Origin: CAYWWY01 sp964462525
Lineage (GTDB): Bacteria; Thermotogota; Thermotogae; MWEM01
Assembly: GCA_964462525.1 (NCBI GenBank)
Contig: CAYWWY010000004.1
Span: 184,835-248,834 of the forward strand
Direction: 5' to 3'
Length of the DNA stretch: 64,000 nt
The notes under the pieces were generated by a model. It had not been told where the DNA came from. It did not search any database and saw only the letters and a program-made list of their open reading frames with translations. Made by a program: the position numbers and the translations under genes. Below are positions 44,659 to 53,727 of this stretch, in pieces. The first letter of the stretch is position 1. Each line of letters opens with the position of its first letter.

Positions 44659-46325
44659 AGATCATATGCGCCTCCCTTGGAGGATGCGTGCACACAGCAG
44701 GCCTCCTGCGCTTTACTCAGCTCGCTCAAGAACAAGGACATCGTTGCACCTATTTGGGTGGGGCGGTGCCTATCGACAAGTTGATCGGAAGCATCATTGA
44801 AATCGAGCCCGATATGGCGGCATTGAGTTATCGACTGAGCCCCAACGGGCTGCGTGGTATCCTTGACGAACTCTTTGTACAGCTTTCGATCCGCGAAACA
44901 CCCCATATCGATTTCTGGTTTGGTGGAACGCCTGAGACGGTTGGTGTTGCTCGGACATATGAACCATTCACTCGGTTTTTTGACGGCAGTGAAACGGAGA
45001 AAGAGGTGCTTCATGCCCTCACCGATACCGCTCCCGGAGATCATCAAGTTCACATCCCTCCCCAAACATTGGTCGAACGAATCAAGTGGAAGGCACCCTA
45101 CCCACTGCTTCGCCACCATATTGGGTTGCCTACCCTGCGGCAAACCAGCCAGAGCATCCGATCGCTCGCAAAATCGGGGGTCCTAGATATCATTTCTCTT
45201 GCGCCGGATCAAAACGCTCAGCAGTATTGGTTTCACCCCCACAAGATGGACCCAACCCAGGATGGGGCGGGAGGTGCTCCATTTCGAGATCGTAAGGATT
45301 TTCGAACCATGTATATGGCCAGCCGTACCGGAAACTACCCTTTGCTCCGATGCTACTCCGGAACGCAGGATATCATCCCCTTTTCTCAGATGTTGATCGA
45401 GACGATCCAGAATGCTTGGGCGGCGATCCCTTTGACCTGGTATTCCGAGATGGACCGCAGATCCGAAAGGCCTTTGGCGCAAGCAATTTCCGAAAATCAG
45501 GAGGCCATTCGATACAATGCGGATAAGGGGTTGCCTGTAGAAATCAATGAGGCCCACCAATGGGGATTGCGGTTTGCCCATGATGCGATGGAGGTTGCTG
45601 TTTCTGCAATTGCCGTCCATAACGCGAAGGTCTTAGGGGTTAAAGAGCACATCATGCAATTCATGCTTTGCACCCCCCCCGAAATCTCTCCCGCGATGGA
45701 TCTTGCCAAAGCTCTTGCCAAGTGGGAGATGGCTATAGAGATTGCTCACACTACTAGTATCCGACCCATGCGAATTATCAAAATGATCCGAACCGGTCTT
45801 CTTTCCTTTCGTACGAATCCGTTTCGGTCGATTGGTCAGTTGACCGGTTCCATGATGATCGGTTCATTTTTGCGACCCGAAATTGTCCATGTGGTCGCCT
45901 ATTGCGAGGCAATCCGAAGAGCCAGTTCTCGAGTGATCATTGAAAGCGCAACTATGGTTCAACAAATAATGGAAGAATCAAACAAGGGCCTTCCCGATTG
46001 TACTGCTGATCAAAAAATCCGGGATCGGAAAGAACAGCTGAAAGATGAAGCAAGCCAAATCCTTGAAGCCATTCGCAATTTGGATCGAAGCAATCTGGAT
46101 CCCCTATGTGATCCCGTAATCATGGAAAAAGCAATTCAGATTGGTATCCTGGACGCTCCCGGATTAGGTACCTATGGCTGCGAAAAAAAAATCCGAACCC
46201 AAGTCGTCCATGGAAGAAATGAAGTGATCGATGATTTTGGTCAACCGATCACGGAAAGCAATCGGTTGGCTATGGTTTTTTCCCATCAGAGGAAGAGTAC
46301 GATGAAACCGACTGTCCAGCAATAG
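44655..46325 (+). CDS. Cobalamin-binding mutase-like protein (B12 domain plus TIM-barrel-like domain)
   Basis: A 556-residue protein. The N-terminal 120 residues match the cobalamin-binding fold: CVHTAG at 11-16, then exactly 41 residues to SYRL at 58, then about 29 residues to GG at 90-91. This is the DxHxxG-(41)-SxL-GG pattern with the first Asp replaced by Cys; the cobalt-ligand His13 is kept. The rest (about 190-460) resembles the barrel subunit of glutamate/methylaspartate-type mutases, with SGTQDIIPFSQMLIETI and GLPVEINEAHQWGLRFAHDA. It is therefore like a fused small and large mutase subunit. The adenosylcobalamin reaction, probably a carbon-skeleton rearrangement, is inferred. Confidence 0.7.
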   Translation: MKIICASLGGCVHTAGLLRFTQLAQEQGHRCTYLGGAVPIDKLIGSIIEIEPDMAALSYRLSPNGLRGILDELFVQLSIRETPHIDFWFGGTPETVGVARTYEPFTRFFDGSETEKEVLHALTDTAPGDHQVHIPPQTLVERIKWKAPYPLLRHHIGLPTLRQTSQSIRSLAKSGVLDIISLAPDQNAQQYWFHPHKMDPTQDGAGGAPFRDRKDFRTMYMASRTGNYPLLRCYSGTQDIIPFSQMLIETIQNAWAAIPLTWYSEMDRRSERPLAQAISENQEAIRYNADKGLPVEINEAHQWGLRFAHDAMEVAVSAIAVHNAKVLGVKEHIMQFMLCTPPEISPAMDLAKALAKWEMAIEIAHTTSIRPMRIIKMIRTGLLSFRTNPFRSIGQLTGSMMIGSFLRPEIVHVVAYCEAIRRASSRVIIESATMVQQIMEESNKGLPDCTADQKIRDRKEQLKDEASQILEAIRNLDRSNLDPLCDPVIMEKAIQIGILDAPGLGTYGCEKKIRTQVVHGRNEVIDDFGQPITESNRLAMVFSHQRKSTMKPTVQQ

Positions 46326-47044
46326 ATAGAGAAAAAGAAGAGCTTCCGGATTTTGGCCAATTGATAGAGAAACCAAAGAGCCATCCATCCTGTTCCGATC
46401 GAAACCAAGAATCCCGCCATATTGGGTCCCGATACAGTGATTGAACCTGCTTCCAAAACAAACCCACCCAAGATCGCGGGTATGGATAGCAAGAATGAGA
46501 ACTGTAGGGCCGCTTCTCTCTTGAGCCCCAAAAGCAAAGCGCCAAAAAGAGTGATCCCGCTCCGAGAAATCCCAGGCAGGATTGCGGCCGCTTGAAAAAG
46601 ACCAATCAGCACTCCGCTGCGGATGCCCACTTCAAAAAGGGGAATCCTTTCGCGCTGAAGCCGATCAGACAAAAAAAGGAGAACCCCCGTAATCCATAAG
46701 TTGGCCGCAATCACCCAGTTTACGCTTAAATACGAATCCAAAAACCCTTTAATCGCAAGACCAACGATTACCGCGGGCAGTGTGCCCGCGACTATGGCCG
46801 CGGTTAACCGAAGGGATCGAAGTTCTCGACTCCATAAGCCCTGGAAGATCGAGAATATCTCTTTGCGAAGAAAAAAAAGAACGGCAATGAGCGTGCCTAC
46901 GTGGAGCAGGATGACTAAAGGCGTATCGATGTCAGCCCCAAAAAGATTCCGGTATAAAAAAAGATGCCCTGAACTCGATACAGGGAGGAACTCCGTAAAC
47001 CCTTGAAGGGCTCCAGCGCCGATGGAGTGAATCCAATCAATCAT
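46286..47044 (-). CDS. uppP: Undecaprenyl-diphosphatase UppP/BacA
   Basis: A 252-residue integral membrane phosphatase that recycles undecaprenyl pyrophosphate for wall and surface-sugar synthesis. Signature blocks QGFTEFLPVSSSGHL and AILPGISRSGITL are intact, and about eight membrane segments are visible. ATG 47044 is preferred over TTG 47050; neither has a good ribosome site. The gene is six bases from punA. Its last 40 bases overlap, tail to tail, the 3' end of the plus-strand cobalamin gene. Confidence 0.92.
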   Translation of the reverse strand: MIDWIHSIGAGALQGFTEFLPVSSSGHLFLYRNLFGADIDTPLVILLHVGTLIAVLFFLRKEIFSIFQGLWSRELRSLRLTAAIVAGTLPAVIVGLAIKGFLDSYLSVNWVIAANLWITGVLLFLSDRLQRERIPLFEVGIRSGVLIGLFQAAAILPGISRSGITLFGALLLGLKREAALQFSFLLSIPAILGGFVLEAGSITVSGPNMAGFLVSIGTGWMALWFLYQLAKIRKLFFFSIYCWTVGFIVLFL

Positions 47045-47050
47045 GAACAA

Positions 47051-47884
47051 TTATACGGGCGAGGCGAGTTGCTGAATTACGCCCATAAGAAGAGCAGATA
47101 TGGAAAGTCCTGTCTTCTGCGCGATTTCGATGACTTCTTCCGCGGTAAGCGGTTGAAGATCGTCCGGAACAGCGCGATCGGTAATCGCTGAAATCCCGAG
47201 CACCTTAATCCCAGAATGGGCGCAAACGATCACTTCGGGGATTGTGGACATGCCTACTGCATCTGCCCCCATATGCCGGAGCATCCGGAGTTCGGCAGGA
47301 GTTTCAAAGTTTGGCCCGCTGACCCCAACATATACCCCTTCGTAAATTGGGATCGATAGACGATGCGCGACTTCACGTGCAATATCGATTAGCTCGGGAT
47401 CATATACCGAAGACATGTCCGGAAATCGGGGGCCCCACTCGTCGATATTGAAACCCACCAAAGGATTGTCACCCATCATGTTGATATGATCGGTAATCAT
47501 CATCGGCATCCCGACTTCAAAATCAGGGTTAAGCCCTCCAGCAGCATTGGTGACCATCAGGTATTGAATCCCCAACAATTGAAGAATGCGGATTGGAAAG
47601 GTAATTTCTTTCATGGAATATCCTTCGTAGAAATGATGCCTTCCGTTCATCAATACCACAGGAACACCCGCGAGTTTTCCAAATACGAACTCTCCTTTGT
47701 GGCCGGGAGCGGTTGACGTAGGATGGCCCGGAATTTCATTGTATGAGAACGTTTCTACCTCTTCCAGATCCTCTCGCATTCCCCCCAAACCCGATCCCAA
47801 TACAATTCCGATTTTCGGTATCACCAGGGGTTTTTCCTTCAACCACAGCGCCGCTTCTTTGACCCGTTGTTTGTATTGATCCAT
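47051..47884 (-). CDS. punA: Purine nucleoside phosphorylase (PunA type)
   Basis: A 277-residue trimeric-type purine nucleoside phosphorylase, cleaving inosine and guanosine with phosphate. Motifs: GIVLGSGLGG, GRHHFYEGY, VTNAAGGLNPDFEVG, YVGVSGPNFETPAE, GADAVGMSTIPE and VLGISAITDRA. The Glu in FET and the Asn-like position of AITDRA (Asp here) match the substrate-binding residues of the family. ATG 47884 lies six bases after AGGTGA; a GTG nine bases upstream is the alternative. A 14-bp hairpin lies in the 99-base gap upstream. Confidence 0.92.
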   Translation of the reverse strand: MDQYKQRVKEAALWLKEKPLVIPKIGIVLGSGLGGMREDLEEVETFSYNEIPGHPTSTAPGHKGEFVFGKLAGVPVVLMNGRHHFYEGYSMKEITFPIRILQLLGIQYLMVTNAAGGLNPDFEVGMPMMITDHINMMGDNPLVGFNIDEWGPRFPDMSSVYDPELIDIAREVAHRLSIPIYEGVYVGVSGPNFETPAELRMLRHMGADAVGMSTIPEVIVCAHSGIKVLGISAITDRAVPDDLQPLTAEEVIEIAQKTGLSISALLMGVIQQLASPV

Positions 47885-47931
47885 CTGATTCACCTGCTTT
47901 CTCAGGACTCGAGATTATCCCAACTATCTAC

Positions 47932-47963
47932 CAACACACCATGCCAATAGGCATGGTGTGTTG
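47932..47963. repeat. Perfect 14-bp inverted repeat with 4-base loop
   Basis: CAACACACCATGCC and its exact complement GGCATGGTGTGTTG flank AATA. It sits between the lipoprotein gene end and punA. Neither strand has a following T-run, so it is a hairpin or operator rather than a clear Rho-independent terminator. Confidence 0.75.
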
Positions 47964-47983
47964 TAACGAATAATGTAACTCGT

Positions 47984-49657
47984 TTAGATTACGGGAGGAA
48001 TGTCCTCTCGTTCAACATTGGACCAATTTCCATGTATCTTCATTTGATTTGTTTCGATCACCGTGCGAACGCGAACAAATATCGGATCCCCATGACCCAT
48101 AAATCTTTCGGGAATTTGGATCTGGGGGGTTCTCACATAAACCACTTGGGTATATGTATTGCCCGAAGGGAAGGAAGGATATTTGGAGCACTGGACTTCA
48201 TAGGAAAGGGTTTTGTGTATGATCCCGGCGAATGGATCGTTGTATTCGAAATCCAGGTCGCAAACCCATCGTTTGCTGACACCATCAAAAAATAAGTATT
48301 CCCAGTCTTTAATAAAAGGGGCACCAATATCCGGTTGAAACAGGAAAGAATGGAGTTCTCCGGTTCGCGTATGCTGTCCATCAGAAGAATCCACCCGGAT
48401 CCAATACGTTTTTCCGGAAACGAGTTTTTTGTTGAGCGTGTACTGCTTGATCCGATCTGATTGGCCGTTCGGTAACATCTGAAGTTTGGATTCTCCCAAA
48501 TAGATCCAGTAGGTGACATCGTCAAAGTCGGGGTCATCTCCGCCAGTCCATCGTATCACAAAGTTCGTTGGATCGGCCACTGCTGTCACGCGAATCCCCG
48601 GAGAGAAAATGATCGCTTTTGTCGGAGCGCGATTGGTCACATCGATCTCTGTTTCCAACCGGGTGGCCGCATCTCCTCCGTCAACAGCGCGAATTGTGTA
48701 CATCGTGGGCCCTCTTACTGCGCCAAAATCCCAAAGATACACATAACTGCCCACCGGGTTGTCGGCTTCTACAAAGACTCGGTCGATCAAACGACCGCCG
48801 CGATGCAGTTCAAACCATCGGGTATCGTCATCATCCACACGAACCGGAATCCGGAAGCCTTCTCGCCGTTGCGTCAAGTGCTCTTCCCACGAAGGGGTAC
48901 CGAGGACAGGAATGGACGGTTGGGTAAGACGGACTCGGAAGCGGTCCAGTTCGATGACATATAGATTATCAAACTTATCTTTGACTTCCAAAGACAAAAC
49001 ATACAATGCATTGGTAGGAGTCCGTTCTTGAATCGTCCAGTGAATGGTATGCTTATCCTCATATTTGCCTTCTCCCAATATCTGGGTGCCTACTAGGTCG
49101 GTTCTTGAGAGCTTCCACTTAACCATATAGTCTTTGAGATCGGCTTCGGAAATTCCGGGATCATCAATCTGCACTTTCAATTCCACCTGTTGGTTTCGTC
49201 GCAGATTGTTTCGGTTTTCAACGAGAACCCCGTTCACATAAGTTGAAAAGGTAGTGAGGGGAGTATGTTTTTGGATTGTGAGGCTTAAGGCGCTGCTTTT
49301 TGCGCTTTGCGCATCATACATTGCCTCTACCGATACTTGGAAGCTTCCGGGTTTGGAAAACGTATGGGTAAGGGTTTTGTCTTTGGTTGTAACTTGCTCC
49401 GCTGCTCCTCCCACCAATTGGATCGTCCATCGATATTCTTTTATGGTCGGTTCAGCAGCAAATACATCGCCTACGCCTCCCGAACCGGTCATCGTCACTT
49501 TGGCGGTAAACACTACCGTTTCGCCGATATATCGAGTCTTTGTCTCAAGCGGCTCGATCGAAACATTAACCACTTTTTGAAGATTGAAACAACCTGTTGC
49601 CATAATCATGATCGCGGTAAGCACAATTAGGGATACGATCGTTTTTTTCATCACCAT
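47984..49657 (-). CDS. Lipoprotein with PKD/fibronectin-III-like domains
   Basis: A 557-residue surface lipoprotein. The signal peptide ends in a lipobox ATGC with the Cys near residue 23. Repeated beta-sandwich modules follow: a PKD-like unit (YRWTIQLVGGAAEQ... HTFSKPGSFQVSVEAMYD) and later fibronectin-III-like units (FVIRWTGGDDPDFDDVTYWIYLG; GKTYWIRVDSSDGQ). No enzymatic motif is seen. The ATG at 49657 overlaps the stop of the barrel protein (TAATG). It may sit on or near the outer membrane with that partner. Role unknown. Confidence 0.7.
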   Translation of the reverse strand: MVMKKTIVSLIVLTAIMIMATGCFNLQKVVNVSIEPLETKTRYIGETVVFTAKVTMTGSGGVGDVFAAEPTIKEYRWTIQLVGGAAEQVTTKDKTLTHTFSKPGSFQVSVEAMYDAQSAKSSALSLTIQKHTPLTTFSTYVNGVLVENRNNLRRNQQVELKVQIDDPGISEADLKDYMVKWKLSRTDLVGTQILGEGKYEDKHTIHWTIQERTPTNALYVLSLEVKDKFDNLYVIELDRFRVRLTQPSIPVLGTPSWEEHLTQRREGFRIPVRVDDDDTRWFELHRGGRLIDRVFVEADNPVGSYVYLWDFGAVRGPTMYTIRAVDGGDAATRLETEIDVTNRAPTKAIIFSPGIRVTAVADPTNFVIRWTGGDDPDFDDVTYWIYLGESKLQMLPNGQSDRIKQYTLNKKLVSGKTYWIRVDSSDGQHTRTGELHSFLFQPDIGAPFIKDWEYLFFDGVSKRWVCDLDFEYNDPFAGIIHKTLSYEVQCSKYPSFPSGNTYTQVVYVRTPQIQIPERFMGHGDPIFVRVRTVIETNQMKIHGNWSNVEREDIPPVI

Positions 49658-50109
49658 TACCACTCCCCTACCTTTATTCTAAAAGATGCTTCAATAACAG
49701 GAAACGTGCTGATCCCCCCGTCCCAAGTGACGTAGGTCTTTCCGCCCAAGGAAAAGGTATATCCTTCATTCACATACTGTAGTCCCACGCCTACAAAAAA
49801 ACCATTCGTTTCAAAAAAGGGGCCATCAAAAAACTCATTGCCCCACGCAAACCCAACACCCACTGTCGGTGTAATCATCCAAGGCATTCGCAGCGTAAGA
49901 TCAACGACCGACAAAAACCCGAATCCCCGGACAATGAGGAAATCCATGGATACCTGAGCATAATCAAAAACAAGACCCACATTATATCCTCCTGTGATTT
50001 CCTCGCGGATATTTTGCATTTTAATCCCTAACTCGAACCGCGACTGTGCAACCCCTACGCACGATAGCAAAACCATGGCTACGGCCAAACACAACAGAAG
50101 CCTTTTCAT
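49657..50109 (-). CDS. Small outer-membrane beta-barrel-like protein
   Basis: A 150-residue exported protein with a signal peptide (about 1-21, MLLSCVGVAQS). The mature part shows alternating hydrophobic strands (YNVGLVFDYAQVSMDFLIV, TPTVGVGFAW, GFFVGVGLQYV, YTFSLGGKTYVTW) consistent with an eight-stranded barrel, and it ends in an aromatic residue (VGEW), typical of BAM-recognised proteins. It lies 19 bases after ftsH and is coupled to the lipoprotein gene. No named family. Confidence 0.6.
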   Translation of the reverse strand: MKRLLLCLAVAMVLLSCVGVAQSRFELGIKMQNIREEITGGYNVGLVFDYAQVSMDFLIVRGFGFLSVVDLTLRMPWMITPTVGVGFAWGNEFFDGPFFETNGFFVGVGLQYVNEGYTFSLGGKTYVTWDGGISTFPVIEASFRIKVGEW

Positions 50110-50128
50110 GAAACCCCCCTCTCTTCAA

Positions 50129-52132
50129 TCATTCTGTTGATGGTTGCGGAATCCTATCCAATCTTTTCTCTGATTGCTTCGAATCCGTTTTTTCTTCCTT
50201 TGCCTTCGGCTCATTATGTTTCCGAATCTCAACCTCGAGTAAATCTCTAAGCATATCTCCTTCGATGACTTCCTTCTCCAGAAGAATATCAGCCAGATGA
50301 TCGAATGCCGCGCGGTACTGTCGAACAAGATTAGCGGCCGTTTGGTAGGCATCTTCAATAATCATTCGAATTTCTTGATCGATCTTGGCCGATGTTCCTT
50401 CGCTGATCTTGGCTTTGGAAAACTCTTTGCCCAAAAAGACCTCTTGCTCATCTTTACCCCAAGCGACAGGGCCAAGATCTTTGCTCATGCCCAGCTCGCA
50501 GATCATGAAGCGAGCCATTTGAGTAGCTCGATGGATGTCATCTTGCGCGCCGCTTGTGATCTCGTTGAATACTACCTCTTCCGCGGCTCTTCCCCCAAGC
50601 AAAACCGTAATTTTGTCCATCAGTTCGCTTTTGGAGTATAGATACTTCTCTTCTTTGGGCAGGGGTAGCGTATAAGCCAGCGCCTTATGCCCACGAGGAA
50701 TAATGGACACTCGATGAATTGGATCGGCATGTTTCAGAAGCGTTCCCATTACCGCATGACCCAGTTCATGATAAGCGATGACGCGTTTTTCCTTCTGCCC
50801 CAGGATCCGGCTTCTTCGTTCTGGGCCTGCGACTACTCGGTCGATCGCTTCTTCCAGTTCGGTCATGGTGATGGTTTCTTTATTGGCTCGAACTGCCAGA
50901 AGGGAGGCTTCGTTCACCAAGTTTTCTAGATCGGCCCCGACAAATCCCGGTGTTCTTCGCGCAAGGACTGTCATATCAACTTCGGGGTTTACCGGTCTCT
51001 TTTTTGCGTATATTTGTAGGATCGCTTCCCGACCCCGTACATCAGGAGGATCCACCATGACCTTCCGATCGAACCGACCCGGACGAAGCAAAGCGGGATC
51101 CAAGATATCTGGCCGGTTTGTGGCTGCCATTACAATGATCCCTTCGTTCACTTCAAAACCGTCCATCTCCACAAGGATTTGATTTAACGTTTGCTCTCTC
51201 TCGTCATGACCTCCACCCAAACCCGCTCCTCTATGTCTGCCGACTGCATCGATTTCATCGACAAAAAGCAAAGAGGGAGATGCTGCTTTTGCTTGGTTGA
51301 AAAGATCCCGAACACGGGCCGCGCCTACACCAACAAATAACTCGACAAAATCAGACCCACTCATATGAAAGAAGGGAACATTGGCTTCTCCGGCCACAGC
51401 TCGCGCAAGGAGGGTCTTTCCTGTTCCCGGAGGTCCCACCAGAAGAACGCCTTTTGGCATACGCGCGCCCAGTTTGCTGAACTTGGCCGGCTCTTTGAGA
51501 AACAGAACCATCTCCTGCAAATCTTCAACGGCTTCATCAACCCCCGCCACATCTTTGAAGGTAATTCGATGCTTACCTGCTGCCATCATTCGTGCGGGGC
51601 TTTTTGTGAACGTGAAGGCTTGATTGTTCCTACCCGCCATGGAACGCATCATGGCAAAAAAGATGAAGAGAATAAAAAGCAACGGCAACACGTTCAAAAT
51701 GATCACCCAGAACATATTTCCGGTATCCTGTTTTCCGGTAATGACCACATCCCGTTCTAGCAATTCATCGATTAAGGCTTCTTGATTCATCGCCCAGGGA
51801 GCGTACACCTCAAAGGCTCTACCCTGAAATCTTGGGTCTTTTCTCTCAAAAATGATGGTCCCTGAATCTTCGAAAGTCACTTTCTTTATTTCATCATGTT
51901 GAACCATTTTCATAAAATCTGTAAAATCAACTGTTTGTGTTGTTTGTACTCCCGGTCGATACACTGTTGCGATCAGGATGACTGCAAGCACGATGACGAT
52001 CAGGAAATACAATTGGCTCCTCGGCCTTGGAGGCTTAGACCCCAGCTGATTTCTTGGGTCCCTTCGATACCGATTGGGATCGTTTGAGTTTTGATTGGCG
52101 AATAGATACCAGAAATCACGTAAAGTTTTCAA
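50129..52132 (-). CDS. ftsH: ATP-dependent zinc metalloprotease FtsH
   Basis: A 667-residue membrane protease that degrades membrane and short-lived proteins. About 40 charged residues precede the first membrane segment (LYFLIVIVLAVILIATV), followed by an external domain, a second segment (about 148-168), the AAA module with Walker A GPPGTGKT (K239) and Walker B FVDEIDAVG, and the zinc protease motif HELGH at 455-459. The start is probably TTG 52132, but no close ribosome site is visible, so the true start could differ. The tilS gene ends 32 bases upstream. Confidence 0.95.
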   Translation of the reverse strand: MKTLRDFWYLFANQNSNDPNRYRRDPRNQLGSKPPRPRSQLYFLIVIVLAVILIATVYRPGVQTTQTVDFTDFMKMVQHDEIKKVTFEDSGTIIFERKDPRFQGRAFEVYAPWAMNQEALIDELLERDVVITGKQDTGNMFWVIILNVLPLLFILFIFFAMMRSMAGRNNQAFTFTKSPARMMAAGKHRITFKDVAGVDEAVEDLQEMVLFLKEPAKFSKLGARMPKGVLLVGPPGTGKTLLARAVAGEANVPFFHMSGSDFVELFVGVGAARVRDLFNQAKAASPSLLFVDEIDAVGRHRGAGLGGGHDEREQTLNQILVEMDGFEVNEGIIVMAATNRPDILDPALLRPGRFDRKVMVDPPDVRGREAILQIYAKKRPVNPEVDMTVLARRTPGFVGADLENLVNEASLLAVRANKETITMTELEEAIDRVVAGPERRSRILGQKEKRVIAYHELGHAVMGTLLKHADPIHRVSIIPRGHKALAYTLPLPKEEKYLYSKSELMDKITVLLGGRAAEEVVFNEITSGAQDDIHRATQMARFMICELGMSKDLGPVAWGKDEQEVFLGKEFSKAKISEGTSAKIDQEIRMIIEDAYQTAANLVRQYRAAFDHLADILLEKEVIEGDMLRDLLEVEIRKHNEPKAKEEKTDSKQSEKRLDRIPQPSTE

Positions 52133-52164
52133 TTAAATGCGGTGAAACCGCTCCCTCCCTTCCT

Positions 52165-53610
52165 TTAGCGAAAAGGCAAAATAGATGATGGGCATAGACG
52201 AATGGAAAGTACCTTTTTCGTTTGCGAATCGAGGGGGTACTTTCCTGAGCGTTTGATTCCCACACACCAAATTATATCATTTTTTCCATCAATTAGGACC
52301 ATGGTTTTTTTTCTTTTGCTTCGAGGAACCCGATATTCCTGGAATAATTTCGAAAGTTTCTTTCTTCCTCCAAACCCAAGAAGACTCATTCTGTCTCCTG
52401 GAGCCCAATAACGAAGAGTTAGAGGAAAGGGAATGTCATCATAATCCATAAGAATCTCAGTGTCCTCTTTGGGAAACAAAACCGGTAGCCCGAGAAATGG
52501 ATACGGATCAAAAAAAAGAAGCGGGACGTCGCCAGGTACGCTGATTCGGATTGGTTCATGGACTTGATCAACAATCAAGGGAAGCGGAAACCCGGAAAAC
52601 CTAGGTTTTTCTCGCACTTCAAGTCGGATTGAATCGTAATCCCTGTGAAAGGATGCGTCCGCATCGATCGTGATGGAAAAGTTTCCTGGGTCTTGCAATC
52701 GCCTGATAATTTGCTGGCACTTTTCCCCTGTCATTCCTATGGCGCTTCCCCTCCAACGATAATACCCCCGAATGATCACCTCTCGTTGTATGGATTCTTC
52801 AAGGATCCCGATCTGTTTTGGGAAAAGCGCCCTTTTTTCGTTTATATCCATTTGTTGGATTAGCGGCTCAAGCATAGTCTCCAAGGCCAGATTACCTGAT
52901 GAGAAGTTCTCCAAGCTTCGAAGAAGGTTCTTTCGGACAGACTGGCCGAACGACTCTTCGAGAAAAGGAATCAACTCATTCCGAATCCGATTCCTCTGAA
53001 ACCGCTGGTCTTGGTTGGAAGGATCTTCTCGAAATTCGATTTGGTTTTCCTTTGCATATCGACGAATTTCTTCCTTCGAGAAATGCAATAGCGGCCGGGC
53101 GAACGGGGGAGAAAAAGGTTTGATCGACTGAATCCCGTTCAGACCAGTCCCTCGAAGGCAGCGCATAAGAAAGGTTTCAAGAAGGTCATCTTGATGATGG
53201 GCCGTCATGATACAGCTGCTTTTTGATTCCTTCATTGTATCTTCAAGAAAAGCCATCCGTCTTTTTCGAAAGACTGCTTCCAAGCTTTGACCGGAAAAAA
53301 GCCCCGTTTTGTGTTTGTATCCCAATTCCTCTCTGCGGGTGAAAGAAGAAATCCCCATGGATTGACATACAGACGCTACAAACGAGGCGTCGGATGAAGA
53401 TTCGTTGCGATACCCATGATCGAAATGGGCAACGGCCATTTGATGGTTCTTTTCTTTCCAAACTGAATTGAAGGCATGTAGCATAACCATGGAATCCATG
53501 CCGCCAGATACAGCCAAAAGCCAACGACAGCTGGAAAGACCATATTCATCAACAAAAAGAGAAAGGTCCTCGAAAACCCTTTCTGTGATCGTTTTTTTTG
53601 TTCCTTTCAT
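52165..53610 (-). CDS. tilS: tRNA(Ile)-lysidine synthetase TilS
   Basis: A 481-residue TilS that converts C34 of the tRNA-Ile(CAU) wobble base to lysidine so it reads AUA. The PP-loop is AVSGGMDSMVML near residue 32, followed by FDHGYRNESSSD and TAHHQDDLLETFLMR. The C-terminal YWAPGDRMSLLGFGGRKKLS region is the TilS substrate-binding domain. ATG 53610 follows AAGGGG and lies 27 bases after the tRNA-Thr gene, with no own promoter visible, so it is probably read from the tRNA promoter. Confidence 0.92.
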   Translation of the reverse strand: MKGTKKTITERVFEDLSLFVDEYGLSSCRWLLAVSGGMDSMVMLHAFNSVWKEKNHQMAVAHFDHGYRNESSSDASFVASVCQSMGISSFTRREELGYKHKTGLFSGQSLEAVFRKRRMAFLEDTMKESKSSCIMTAHHQDDLLETFLMRCLRGTGLNGIQSIKPFSPPFARPLLHFSKEEIRRYAKENQIEFREDPSNQDQRFQRNRIRNELIPFLEESFGQSVRKNLLRSLENFSSGNLALETMLEPLIQQMDINEKRALFPKQIGILEESIQREVIIRGYYRWRGSAIGMTGEKCQQIIRRLQDPGNFSITIDADASFHRDYDSIRLEVREKPRFSGFPLPLIVDQVHEPIRISVPGDVPLLFFDPYPFLGLPVLFPKEDTEILMDYDDIPFPLTLRYWAPGDRMSLLGFGGRKKLSKLFQEYRVPRSKRKKTMVLIDGKNDIIWCVGIKRSGKYPLDSQTKKVLSIRLCPSSILPFR

Positions 53611-53637
53611 GATACCCCTTTTTGCCGTATAAAGGAA

Positions 53638-53713
53638 TGGAGCCAGCGGAGGGATTCGAACCCACGGCCTACTCATTACGAATGAGTTGCTCTACCGACT
53701 GAGCTACACTGGC
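53638..53713 (-). tRNA. tRNA-Thr (anticodon CGT)
   Basis: On the minus strand a full cloverleaf is visible: acceptor GCCAGTG pairing with CGCTGGC, D-arm AGCTCAGTCGGTAGAGC, anticodon stem ACTCA/TGAGT with loop TTCGTAA (CGT, reading ACG), and T-arm GGGTTCGAATCCC. Discriminator base is T and CCA is encoded (53638-53640). Confidence 0.96.
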
Positions 53714-53727
53714 AATGGAGCATGGGT

